Assembly (NCBI RefSeq): GCF_014859565.1
Contig: NZ_JACUUA010000098.1
Location: forward strand, 1 to 12,424
DNA: 12,424 nt
Source of the DNA: Marinospirillum sp.
GTDB taxonomy: Bacteria > Pseudomonadota > Gammaproteobacteria > Pseudomonadales > Halomonadaceae
Direction: 5' to 3'
How positions within the stretch are numbered: the stretch's first letter is position 1; each line of letters opens with the position of its first letter. Shown in pieces: positions 1 to 5,722 of this stretch. Both the position numbers and the translations under genes were made by a program. Under the pieces are notes generated by a model. The model worked only from the letters and a program-made list of their open reading frames with translations, was not told the origin of the DNA and did no database searches.

Positions 1-2
1 TG

Positions 3-203
3 CTGCTGCTGGGCCTGAAAAACATGCCCGAGATGCAAATGGAGTTAGCGTTTCAGTCCATGGGCAAAGGCAGTATTGCCAATGAATGGTATGCCCGTGC
101 GGATTACGACCTCAGCAGCAAGCTGAATATGCCGATCTCTGTGTCCGGGCGCTTTGATATGGCTGATGGTGCGTTCTCTCTGGGGGCAGCTTACCGGTTC
201 TGA
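3..203 (+). CDS. C-terminal end of an outer-membrane beta-barrel-like protein (5' truncated by window edge)
   Basis: The frame is open from the left edge and ends with TGA at 201-203, giving 66 residues with no start in the window. The visible part shows alternating polar and hydrophobic strands (for example MELAFQSM, WYARADYDL, ISVSGRF, FSLGAAYRF) and finishes in a terminal Phe after Tyr-Arg. That pattern is typical of the last strand of outer-membrane barrels inserted by the BAM machinery. It could be the translocator of an autotransporter or adhesin, or another porin-like barrel; the fragment is too short to tell. A strong terminator lies about 30 nt downstream, so this is the end of its transcription unit and it is not co-transcribed with the genes to the right. 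Confidence 0.6.
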   Translation: MLLGLKNMPEMQMELAFQSMGKGSIANEWYARADYDLSSKLNMPISVSGRFDMADGAFSLGAAYRF

Positions 204-233
204 TCAGTCTTTGGTTTTGGTGTTCAGGTTTAC

Positions 234-258
234 AGCCCCGAAGGATCGGGGCTTTTTT
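234..258 (+). terminator. Rho-independent terminator after the barrel gene
   Basis: A perfect 7-bp stem AGCCCCG / CGGGGCT with a 6-nt loop (AAGGAT) is followed directly by a run of T on the plus strand. It sits 31 nt after the stop codon of the barrel-like gene and is the clearest single-direction terminator in the window. Confidence 0.9.
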
Positions 259-290
259 GCGCATACATCGGGGTTGAGTGTAAGCCTGCA

Positions 291-488
291 TCAGCCTGTT
301 GCGGTGATCCGCACAGAATTTCTCCAGCTCCTCGCTCGTTCAATGTCATCCGGTGTAAAGCCGGAGGCAGCGGCTTTTTCTTCGTTCAGTATCAAATCAA
401 CCCTGCTTACCCAGATGCCGCCCGGCTCCTTGGGTGCCCCCAGCACAAAGCCGATACCTGATATGGGTTTTTGGATGGATTTCAGCAT
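291..488 (-). CDS. Possible small hypothetical protein (65 aa), doubtful
   Basis: A minus-strand frame runs to TGA at 291; the start at 488 gives a product beginning MLKSIQKP. The same frame is open further upstream to an ATG at 563, which would add 25 residues. Neither start has a convincing Shine-Dalgarno sequence. The product is a mixed hydrophilic peptide with no motif I recognise. In favour: the 204-609 interval otherwise holds no gene, and the composition (GIGFVLGAPKEPGGIWVSRVDLI) reads like a folded protein rather than a random translation. Against: it is short and has a weak start. It would be transcribed divergently from the gene at 610. Confidence 0.3.
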   Translation of the reverse strand: MLKSIQKPISGIGFVLGAPKEPGGIWVSRVDLILNEEKAAASGFTPDDIERARSWRNSVRITATG

Positions 489-571
489 GGTTGATTCATT
501 TGTATGGATATGCCTTTTTAACTCTATCCAACGGCAACATTCTTTTTGCCTTTTATCCCTCATTATTCTAG

Positions 572-587
572 TATAGGTTATCCTATA
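572..587. promoter_or_regulatory. Inverted repeat upstream of the 182-aa gene, possible operator
   Basis: TATAGG and CCTATA are separated by TTAT, forming a 6-bp inverted repeat inside an AT-rich stretch. It lies 23 nt upstream of the GTG start at 610 and just upstream of the possible divergent ORF. TATA-like hexamers surround it, but I could not place a convincing -35/-10 pair. An operator role is inferred from position only. Confidence 0.3.
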
Positions 588-609
588 AAGTATATTTTCG
601 GAGGCTTTT

Positions 610-1158
610 GTGGCTGGATTAAGGCTATCCCTTAAAGATTTGAAGAACCTGAATGGAGAGCAGTCTCAGCTGTCTAGCAGTGCCATGGAACAGATTCAGC
701 AAAAATTAAACCTGCAGAAATCCATTGCTGGCACCGGCGAAGCAACTTCAAAAAAAAAGAAGAGCGCTAAGCAACCTAAAGCGGAAAGCCCAGCCCAAGT
801 GCATTTGCGTCACCTACTGCGCGGTGACCCTTTGTTTCAAGCTTTTCGGGATGACTGGGTAGAAAACTACACCGGTGCCAGCAGGCAGTCCAGGTATGAA
901 ATTGACTTCGCTTTGCCCGCATTAAAAATCGGGATTGAGGTGGACGGCTGGCAGTACCACGGCAAATTCAAAGAAGCCTTTCTGCGCGATCGCGAAAAAG
1001 ATTTTGAAATCAAAACCAATGGCTGGGTTTTGTTAAGGCTTCAGGCCGGACTTCTACTGAATCATCGCAAGCTCAGCGAACCCTCGTCGCGCATCCAGCA
1101 GTTTTTGGAGTGCTGGGTTCCGCGTCAACAACTTATTATCAAGCACCTCGAGTCTTGA
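610..1158 (+). CDS. DUF559/Vsr-like nuclease-fold protein (182 aa)
   Basis: Start: GTG at 610 with GGAGG at 600-604. Residues 1-60 are a charged, Lys-rich, probably disordered leader containing a KKKKSAK stretch. Residues about 62-180 resemble the DUF559 / very-short-patch-repair endonuclease-like branch of the PD-(D/E)XK fold. The visible core is YEIDFALP (Asp99), then GIEVDGWQYHG (Glu110, Asp112, His117), then a RDREKDFEIKTNGWVLLRL helix-strand pair, which matches the family pattern of D...hEhDG.QH...R...L...G..hhR. A single-domain DNA endonuclease or nickase is therefore plausible. The family also occurs in mobile and defence contexts. It is the first gene of a closely spaced three-gene plus-strand set, with 21 nt to the next start. 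Catalytic activity is inferred from motif residues only. Confidence 0.75.
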   Translation: MAGLRLSLKDLKNLNGEQSQLSSSAMEQIQQKLNLQKSIAGTGEATSKKKKSAKQPKAESPAQVHLRHLLRGDPLFQAFRDDWVENYTGASRQSRYEIDFALPALKIGIEVDGWQYHGKFKEAFLRDREKDFEIKTNGWVLLRLQAGLLLNHRKLSEPSSRIQQFLECWVPRQQLIIKHLES

Positions 1159-1179
1159 AAAAACATTCGGAGCCTTCCT

Positions 1180-2487
1180 GTGTTACTGACCCGCTTTAAA
1201 AAAATGTTTAATACAGATCGTTCTGCGCTGCAGATTCAACCTCCTTTTCCGCTGGTGCATGGGTTGATGCTGGCCGGCAATCCAACACATGCAATGGAAT
1301 GCATTAACAGCCTTGCGCCTGTTGGAAATTCCGGTGCCGGACCTCAAATACTGATTGCTCCGGAATCCATATCTTGCCTTGACATGCTTTCGGATATTCC
1401 AGATTTACCCAAGCGCAGCCAGGTTGGCTGTGCACAGCATATCACTGTCTCTCAAGTGGCTATGGCTGCTCAACGATCCATTACAGCCATTATTGATGAT
1501 CCGCTACTGCAAGAAGATGAGGTTAATCACCTGACGATTATTCAAGCTGTTCTGGCCTATGCCTCCGATGCCCGAGGCGGCGATCAGATGACCGATCATC
1601 ATGAATTTTTGGCACAGATGGGTGAGCTCTCGAACCCTGAGTCACTTCTGCAGCGGGTTATCAATCCGCTCACGGTCATGCCGGAACTCGGCAGTGCCAT
1701 TCGATTGCTGCAGGCTTACCCAGGATTTAGCTTTGGTCTAATTGATCATATTCGGCACGAGCCAGGAAAGCCCCTTCATGCTGGCTTGAAGGGGCGGCAG
1801 ATCAAGATGCTGAAGGACCTGTATTTAGCCCATGCTGGCATGATCAAGAGGCTAGAGAATCTGATGGATGAAGTGCTGCAAACTTTGCCGGATATGGATG
1901 CTGGCAGCCTTGCGCCTGGTTCCCGCTACAAAGTGCTATTCGATCCTGGTCAAAGCACACAATTCCTAATGCATCTTTTTGGAGCGACCCAAGCTGCACT
2001 GCAATGGAAAAGCCAACAGGAGCAGGTCGATGATGCAAAAACGATTAAAAATACGCACACATTTCAACCCGCCCCACTGGACTTGATTATCCTTCTTGAT
2101 GCTGAGCACATTTACCAGCCGGGCATTACCCAGGATCTTTACGCGCTCGCGCATCACCTTTGGAACACCCGCAGCAGAACAAATAACGGGATTCGCCTTT
2201 TTGTGAACTGGCCTGTGCCTTGGGAGGTTCGCGAACAAGGTAAGCCCATGCCTCTGCATGGCCGCATCCTGCAGGGTGCCAATGCCTATTATGGTCCTGA
2301 AACCGATGTTATCCCGGCATTTCGAGATGTGTACGGTGACCGTTCACCCGCTCAAATGAATACCCTGCAAGGCGCGGATCAAAACAAGATTCAAGAATCA
2401 ATCAAGCAAAACGATCAAAAATATGCACCTAGAGCCAATCAATTTGGATGGGTCATTGATCGTCAGTTAATCCTGAGAAATAAGTAA
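1180..2487 (+). CDS. Unrecognised 435-aa protein, second gene of the nuclease operon
   Basis: Start: GTG at 1180 preceded by a CGGAG ribosome binding site near 1168-1172; an ATG further in (1204) is a less likely alternative. No signal peptide or membrane segment is evident. I see no Walker A (GxxxxGK[ST]). A hydrophobic strand ending in acidic residues, LDLIILLDAEHIYQP (about residues 300-314), is followed by a helix with TRSR and a second strand GIRLFVNWPVP. This is reminiscent of the Walker B to Arg-rich segment of VirD4/FtsK-type ATPases, so a degenerate P-loop relative is possible but unproven. The gene contains two copies of the 17-nt dispersed motif (2041 and 2411). It is spaced 21 nt from the upstream nuclease gene and 47 nt from the downstream membrane-protein gene, so the three are probably co-transcribed. 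Confidence 0.8.
   Translation: MLLTRFKKMFNTDRSALQIQPPFPLVHGLMLAGNPTHAMECINSLAPVGNSGAGPQILIAPESISCLDMLSDIPDLPKRSQVGCAQHITVSQVAMAAQRSITAIIDDPLLQEDEVNHLTIIQAVLAYASDARGGDQMTDHHEFLAQMGELSNPESLLQRVINPLTVMPELGSAIRLLQAYPGFSFGLIDHIRHEPGKPLHAGLKGRQIKMLKDLYLAHAGMIKRLENLMDEVLQTLPDMDAGSLAPGSRYKVLFDPGQSTQFLMHLFGATQAALQWKSQQEQVDDAKTIKNTHTFQPAPLDLIILLDAEHIYQPGITQDLYALAHHLWNTRSRTNNGIRLFVNWPVPWEVREQGKPMPLHGRILQGANAYYGPETDVIPAFRDVYGDRSPAQMNTLQGADQNKIQESIKQNDQKYAPRANQFGWVIDRQLILRNK
2041..2057 (-). repeat. Copy of the dispersed 17-20-nt motif inside the 435-aa gene
   Basis: Plus-strand ACGATTAAAAATACGCA differs by one transition from the rep/parB core ACGATCAAAAATACGCA. It falls in reading frame 0 and encodes TIKNT plus His. 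The strand is given so that it matches the CCTGCG-first orientation used for the parB and rep copies. Confidence 0.65.
2411..2427 (-). repeat. Second copy of the dispersed motif, in a different reading frame
   Basis: Plus-strand ACGATCAAAAATATGCA differs from the core by one transition. Here it is shifted by one base relative to the codons (it encodes NDQKYA), so the conservation is at the DNA level and not imposed by a shared peptide. Confidence 0.6.
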
Positions 2488-2534
2488 CCGCCCTATGGCT
2501 ATAACAATAAAAAATCATTTTGGAGATCGTAAAT

Positions 2535-3320
2535 ATGGCTGAAGTGTACCATTCAAACATACCTGCTGGAGCCAAAAGAGGGGCAACCCTGCTGGCGCAA
2601 ACCGCTCCGCTCAACAAAGATCAAGCCCATCGCATCCTTGATCATCTTGACGAAGCGGCTAATGACAGCACCTACGCATACAGTCAGGCACTCAAAGCAA
2701 GCCACCTTGACGGCCTGAGTCAACTGACAAAAAACCTACTGGATAAGGCAGGTAAGGCGGGGATTGTGTTCACGGCCTCCCTGTTATTTGCCGCAACCGC
2801 TGGCTTTGGCATCTCCGTTCATGAAGCATTGAGTCTTTTGAAAGAGGGGCAGCTGTCCGGTGATTTCTCGGTCGGAACTGTTGCAACTGCCAACGTCATT
2901 GCCGCTGGTTTGCTGGGTGCCATTTCAGTTGAGGGTGTCGCTGGCGCACTGCGTGATTTTATAAAACGCGATCCAGATGTTGCAGATGCCTATGAGCGTC
3001 TGAACGCTGGAGCAAAACCTGCTTCTGGGCGCGCCTTTGCCCAGATGACACCTGATGAGCGTGAAAAGGCAAAACAACTGATCAGCTTGATGTCCCAGCT
3101 GCATGCTGGAAATACACCCATGCTGCAGGCTGATATTCGCGCCCTGATTGATACGCTGAATGCTACGAAGCCGCAAAGCTTTGACTCAGAGCTGGAGTCT
3201 CAAATCGAAATGGTTCGACACCAGCTCCTGTTGGAGCATGATCAGGTCAATGAAATGGGTGTCGGCCTGGCCGCTTCCCCCGCCACCACAAAAGCAGCAC
3301 TTCAAATAGACATGACATGA
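2535..3320 (+). CDS. Unrecognised 261-aa protein with two hydrophobic segments
   Basis: Start: ATG at 2535 with GGAG at 2522-2525, nine nt away; an in-frame TTG at 2520 has no better signal. Residues 1-70 are hydrophilic and helical. Two hydrophobic, Ala/Gly-rich segments follow at about 76-97 (GIVFTASLLFAATAGFGI) and 112-137 (VATANVIAAGLLGAI), then a long soluble helical C-terminal half. This fits a two-pass inner-membrane protein with both termini on the same side, or a hydrophobic helical hairpin. I do not recognise the family. It is the last gene of the three-gene set. Its final codons (QIDMT) lie inside the first arm of the 72-bp dyad at 3303, so the stop codon is embedded in that element. 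Confidence 0.8.
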   Translation: MAEVYHSNIPAGAKRGATLLAQTAPLNKDQAHRILDHLDEAANDSTYAYSQALKASHLDGLSQLTKNLLDKAGKAGIVFTASLLFAATAGFGISVHEALSLLKEGQLSGDFSVGTVATANVIAAGLLGAISVEGVAGALRDFIKRDPDVADAYERLNAGAKPASGRAFAQMTPDEREKAKQLISLMSQLHAGNTPMLQADIRALIDTLNATKPQSFDSELESQIEMVRHQLLLEHDQVNEMGVGLAASPATTKAALQIDMT

Positions 3321-3374
3321 TGTGTCTATTTGCGGATGTGTCACCAAATAGACATGCCAAGGAATGTCTATTTG
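3303..3374. repeat. 72-bp dyad element, copy 1: two tandem perfect hairpins
   Basis: Four copies of one arm form two stem-loops. CAAATAGACA (3303-3312) pairs perfectly with TGTCTATTTG (3323-3332). CAAATAGACAT (3345-3355) pairs perfectly with ATGTCTATTTG (3364-3374). The hairpins are 42 bp apart, start to start. Because all arms are alike, arm 1 can also pair with arm 4, and arm 2 with arm 3. The element lies between two convergent genes and overlaps the end of the 261-aa gene. It lacks the GC-rich stem and strong U-tract of an intrinsic terminator, though it may still act as one. It aligns without gaps to 5368-5439 at 47 of 72 positions. Confidence 0.85.
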
Positions 3375-3382
3375 TTTTCGGC

Positions 3383-4804
3383 TCAGATTACAATTATTCG
3401 ATCACGCCCCTGGGATTTGGCTTTGTAGACCGCCACATCAGCCTCAGATAACGCTTCCGACCAGTTGCTTTTGTCTTCAATAGAGGTCAGCCCAATGCTG
3501 GCTGTTAAGTATTTACGCTCTTCCGGCACGGCTTCAAGACCATAGTTTTTAAGCAAATCAGCAAATGTGATGCTCTTCATTTGATCAGCCACGCGCTGGC
3601 AAATACGCTGCGCATCATCCAAACGTGAGTCCAGATAAATCATAAACTCTTCACCACCCCATCGAAACACCATGTCGCTCGGACGGATAACGGATTGCAC
3701 AACCCCTGCAAAATACTTTAGGCACTCATCTCCAAAATCATGGCCGTACACATCATTAACAGACTTGAAGTAATCCAGATCAATCATGGCAATACAGCCC
3801 TGAGTCACGTCACACAGCAATCGCTCCGCTTGGTGCCGATTACTGAGACCTGTTAGCTGGTCACGCAAAGCTTTATCGGCCAAAGCCTCAAATTGTGGCG
3901 CAAGATGCATGGTGTGATCCTGCATCTGAACAACAGCCATATCCTTGTTAAATGCCTCAATATGGACAGCGAGCGGAAGGCACGAGCGACCCGACAACTC
4001 TCTCGACCTTGAAAGCATCGCGGCAAGATGACCGACCTGCAGTTCTTCAAGAGACAGATCTTCCGGGAGCATAAGCTCTTCGGTTTCCAGGGAGTTTTTG
4101 GGGGTGATATAAACCACATGGAATTGCCCCGTGTCGTCTCGCACCCATTCTGCGGTCAGATAATGGCTAGAAGGCGCAAAAATAGGCTCCCTATCATCAC
4201 CATGCTCCTCTGAATCTTCCAAAACACGCTCCACTACCACGGCATCAATGTGATCCTCTAGCACTGAAATCAAATGAAAATTCTCACCCCTTGGGAAAAA
4301 AACCACTGTGGTGAAGTCTGCATCTTTGAGCTTTGTCAGCATTTCATTCAGGGTTGATAATGATGCCCGGCCATCCAGTAGGGCTATCCCTGACTTGACC
4401 GATGGCTGTGGCAGCGTGAAGCTAGCTCTACTCAATGGACTGCACTCAACCTGAATGTCTAGCGACCCATCTGAGCCCTTCAAATCCATTTGAGCAGCAA
4501 TAACGTGGTGGGCGGGAGGGTCTACCAGAACAGGTCTAACCTTTGCCTTTATACCTAGCTCGAGTGCATCCCTAAGGATCATCTGATTGATAGCATCACG
4601 CTTAAAGAAAGGCACAACCACTTCAATGTCCGTATCCGGTAATCCCGATGCATTATTCAGCCAGCGTGCCGTTGATGCCGTTTGTAGCGCGGTACCATCT
4701 GCCATCAAGGTCACCATTCCGCTGTATCGCCCTGGGGCTAGCGCCTTCGTGCCTTGCGCTATCATGGATACGTGGGCACTGCCAAATACAAAAAAACGAT
4801 CCAT
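3383..4804 (-). CDS. Soluble diguanylate cyclase with an unrecognised ~300-aa N-terminal region
   Basis: Makes cyclic di-GMP from two GTP. The GGDEF domain spans about residues 310-473: DQLTGLSNRH (315-324), the metal-binding IDLDYFKSVND (341-351), YGHDFGD, the signature GGEEF (383-387), and a C-terminal ADVAVYKAKSQGRDR. The allosteric I-site RxxD (Arg374-Asp377) lies exactly five residues before GGEEF, so product inhibition is expected. Residues 1-305 have no membrane helix and no PAS, GAF, HAMP or REC motif that I can see. They look like mixed alpha/beta and probably form a sensory or partner-binding module. Start: ATG at 4804 with GAAGGA eight nt upstream. It lies 26 nt after the 138-aa gene and is probably co-transcribed with it. 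Its stop faces the dyad element at 3303. Confidence 0.93.
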   Translation of the reverse strand: MDRFFVFGSAHVSMIAQGTKALAPGRYSGMVTLMADGTALQTASTARWLNNASGLPDTDIEVVVPFFKRDAINQMILRDALELGIKAKVRPVLVDPPAHHVIAAQMDLKGSDGSLDIQVECSPLSRASFTLPQPSVKSGIALLDGRASLSTLNEMLTKLKDADFTTVVFFPRGENFHLISVLEDHIDAVVVERVLEDSEEHGDDREPIFAPSSHYLTAEWVRDDTGQFHVVYITPKNSLETEELMLPEDLSLEELQVGHLAAMLSRSRELSGRSCLPLAVHIEAFNKDMAVVQMQDHTMHLAPQFEALADKALRDQLTGLSNRHQAERLLCDVTQGCIAMIDLDYFKSVNDVYGHDFGDECLKYFAGVVQSVIRPSDMVFRWGGEEFMIYLDSRLDDAQRICQRVADQMKSITFADLLKNYGLEAVPEERKYLTASIGLTSIEDKSNWSEALSEADVAVYKAKSQGRDRIIVI

Positions 4805-4830
4805 CCGGCTATCCTTCTGTTTGCACTGAA

Positions 4831-5247
4831 TTAGTGTGCTCGCTGTGCTGCAGCAATTTCTCGCTCAAGCTCTGCTTCAATAGGGGCAATACTGATCATG
4901 ACCTGGTTGTAGATTTTTGCTATGTGTTCTGCAAACTCTTGTGCCTGATCAACCACGGTCAAGACAGACTGTCTCATGGTATCGTCTGGATCAATGCGCC
5001 CTGATTCGATTTGACGAACAGACTCTTCCATTGCAGCCAAATGCTCGGAAACATGCACCAGATTGGATGCCCAGAAATCTTGCTGCTGCGCATGTCGTGC
5101 TTTGTGCTGAGGGGTATCCATGTGTGAATTAAGATTATCCACCAGCTGCAGCATTTCACGGCACTGGGATTTTGTATTGAATAACAGCTTGATCGCATCC
5201 TTTAATTCGGGCAGAAGCAGCTGATGAATTGGTGCAGGTTTGTTCAT
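4831..5247 (-). CDS. Helical 138-aa hypothetical protein upstream of the diguanylate cyclase
   Basis: Start: ATG at 5247, preceded by GAAGG. The product is almost entirely helical and hydrophilic. It has heptad-like stretches (LPELKDAIKLLFNTKSQ; the HLAAMEESVRQIESG region; IAPIEAELEREIAAAQRAH) and several His residues (for example HMDTPQHKARHAQQQ and LVHVSEHLAAM). It looks like a four-helix-bundle or coiled-coil protein with no signal peptide or membrane segment. I do not recognise the family. Position directly upstream of the diguanylate cyclase suggests a sensor, partner or regulator of it. A His-rich helical bundle could hold a metal or haem, but that is speculation from composition. Confidence 0.75.
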   Translation of the reverse strand: MNKPAPIHQLLLPELKDAIKLLFNTKSQCREMLQLVDNLNSHMDTPQHKARHAQQQDFWASNLVHVSEHLAAMEESVRQIESGRIDPDDTMRQSVLTVVDQAQEFAEHIAKIYNQVMISIAPIEAELEREIAAAQRAH

Positions 5248-5367
5248 ATAAAAAACCTTCTGTCGGTTACGCCTTTCAGGCTTGAAGCGTCTAAGGGTAT
5301 TCTACCTGCTTTTAATTGGCATCTGCTCTCACAGAAATTGCGTACAGGGCATCCGGTGGCAAGCACC

Positions 5368-5439
5368 CATAACGACACGCCCAGATGTATCCTTTAAAGG
5401 ATGCGTCACCTAAAAGACACGCTTCGGCATGTCGTTATA
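5368..5439. repeat. 72-bp dyad element, copy 2 (diverged)
   Basis: Aligns without gaps and in the same orientation to 3303-3374, 47 of 72 positions identical, including the shared block GGATGYGTCACC. Its outer arms ATAACGACA (5369-5377) and TGTCGTTAT (5430-5438) are perfectly complementary although their sequence differs from copy 1, so changes in one arm are matched in the other. The inner arms GTATCCTTTA and TAAAAGACAC are complementary at 8 of 10 positions. The centre carries the palindrome ATCCTTTAAAGGAT. Confidence 0.75.
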
Positions 5440-5461
5440 CACTTCAGGCGGCTGTGGACAA
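5435..5461. promoter_or_regulatory. Two DnaA-box-like sites in the putative origin
   Basis: TTATACACT (5435-5443, plus strand) and TTGTCCACA (minus strand, 5453-5461) each match eight of nine positions of TTATNCACA. They are ten bases apart and in opposite orientation. Such 9-mers occur by chance, so the support comes from their clustering beside rep and other repeats. Confidence 0.45.
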
Positions 5462-5474
5462 AACCTGAAGCGGT

Positions 5475-5606
5475 GAAGGTGCATACTTTGATTCGTTATC
5501 CTGCAGAATTACAGCTGTGGTGATGCGTATTTGCAAACACAAAACTGCTTAAATACAAAACACCCCCTGCATATTTTGAATCGCATTCCGCTCAAAAAAA
5601 AATCCC
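5475..5606 (+). repeat. Three 44-bp units with an iteron-like TGCRTAYTTT motif
   Basis: TGCATACTTTGATTCGT (5480), TGCGTATTTGCAAACAC (5524) and TGCATATTTTGAATCGC (5568) start exactly 44 bp apart. Units 1 and 2 also agree further along in register (CTGC..AA.TAC), with about 22 of 44 positions identical. Unit 3 extends to CCCTGCATATTTTGAATCGC (5565-5584), which matches the 20-nt rep/parB motif at 16 of 20 positions. This spacing is about four helical turns. Rep binding is the natural inference. Confidence 0.5.
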
Positions 5607-5638
5607 CGGACACCTGATGCAGCCGGTGATCCAGGGAT
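5594..5638 (-). terminator. Intrinsic terminator after the rep-like gene (minus strand)
   Basis: Read on the minus strand, a stem formed by ATCCCTGGATCACC and GGTGTCCGGGGAT (one mismatch, one bulge) encloses a 10-nt loop. It is followed by nine consecutive T. It lies about 85 nt beyond the rep stop codon, with the 22-bp palindrome in between. Confidence 0.65.
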
Positions 5639-5665
5639 GGTGAGCCGATGTCTAAGCAGTTAATC

Positions 5666-5687
5666 TTTTGAATTCATGAATTCAAAA
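5666..5687. repeat. Perfect 22-bp palindrome downstream of rep
   Basis: The sequence from TTTTGAATTC through ATGAATTCAAAA is fully self-complementary. It is flanked on both sides by GTTAA-type sequence, so the symmetry extends imperfectly outward. It is AT-rich and sits between the rep stop and its probable terminator. It could be a protein-binding site or a cruciform/unwinding element. Confidence 0.7.
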
Positions 5688-5722
5688 AGACGTTAATAAA
5701 TCGTTCGCTCTCAGCTCTCTGA

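Larger units (their letters stand above)
5248..5722. other. Candidate replication origin (oriV): non-coding, repeat-rich
   Basis: No gene fits in this 475-bp stretch. It holds the second 72-bp dyad (5368-5439) with a central 14-bp palindrome at 5389-5402. Two DnaA-box-like 9-mers follow: TTATACACT (5435-5443) and TGTGGACAA on the opposite strand (5453-5461), each one mismatch from the TTATNCACA consensus. An inverted repeat CTTCAGG / CCTGAAG (5442-5448, 5464-5470) surrounds the second box. Three 44-bp-spaced iteron-like motifs, an A-rich tract and a 22-bp palindrome (5666-5687) complete it. It lies directly downstream of the replication-initiator-like gene. The density of repeats next to rep is the normal arrangement of an iteron origin; function is inferred. 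Confidence 0.55.

Noticed and set aside
154..576. Plus-strand 140-aa ORF
   Set aside because: It begins inside the barrel gene in another frame, runs through the terminator at 234-258 and reads as low-quality translation.
1330..1350. Gly-rich GNSGAGP in the 435-aa protein as a Walker A
   Set aside because: It lacks the GK[ST] required for a P-loop, so ATP binding cannot be claimed from it.
3303..3374. Ordinary Rho-independent terminators between convergent genes
   Set aside because: The stems are AT-rich and have no strong U-tract in either direction, and the related copy at 5368 is not placed at gene ends in the same way. A terminator role is possible but does not explain the homology of the two elements.
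5264..5292. Small imperfect hairpin (ACGC...GCGT) in the leader of the 138-aa gene as a riboswitch
   Set aside because: Too small and bulged, and no recognisable c-di-GMP riboswitch sequence surrounds it.
5368..5439. Integron attC-type recombination site
   Set aside because: The dyad and cassette-like layout suggested it, but I find no GTTRRRY/RYYYAAC core pair at the ends and no integrase in the window.
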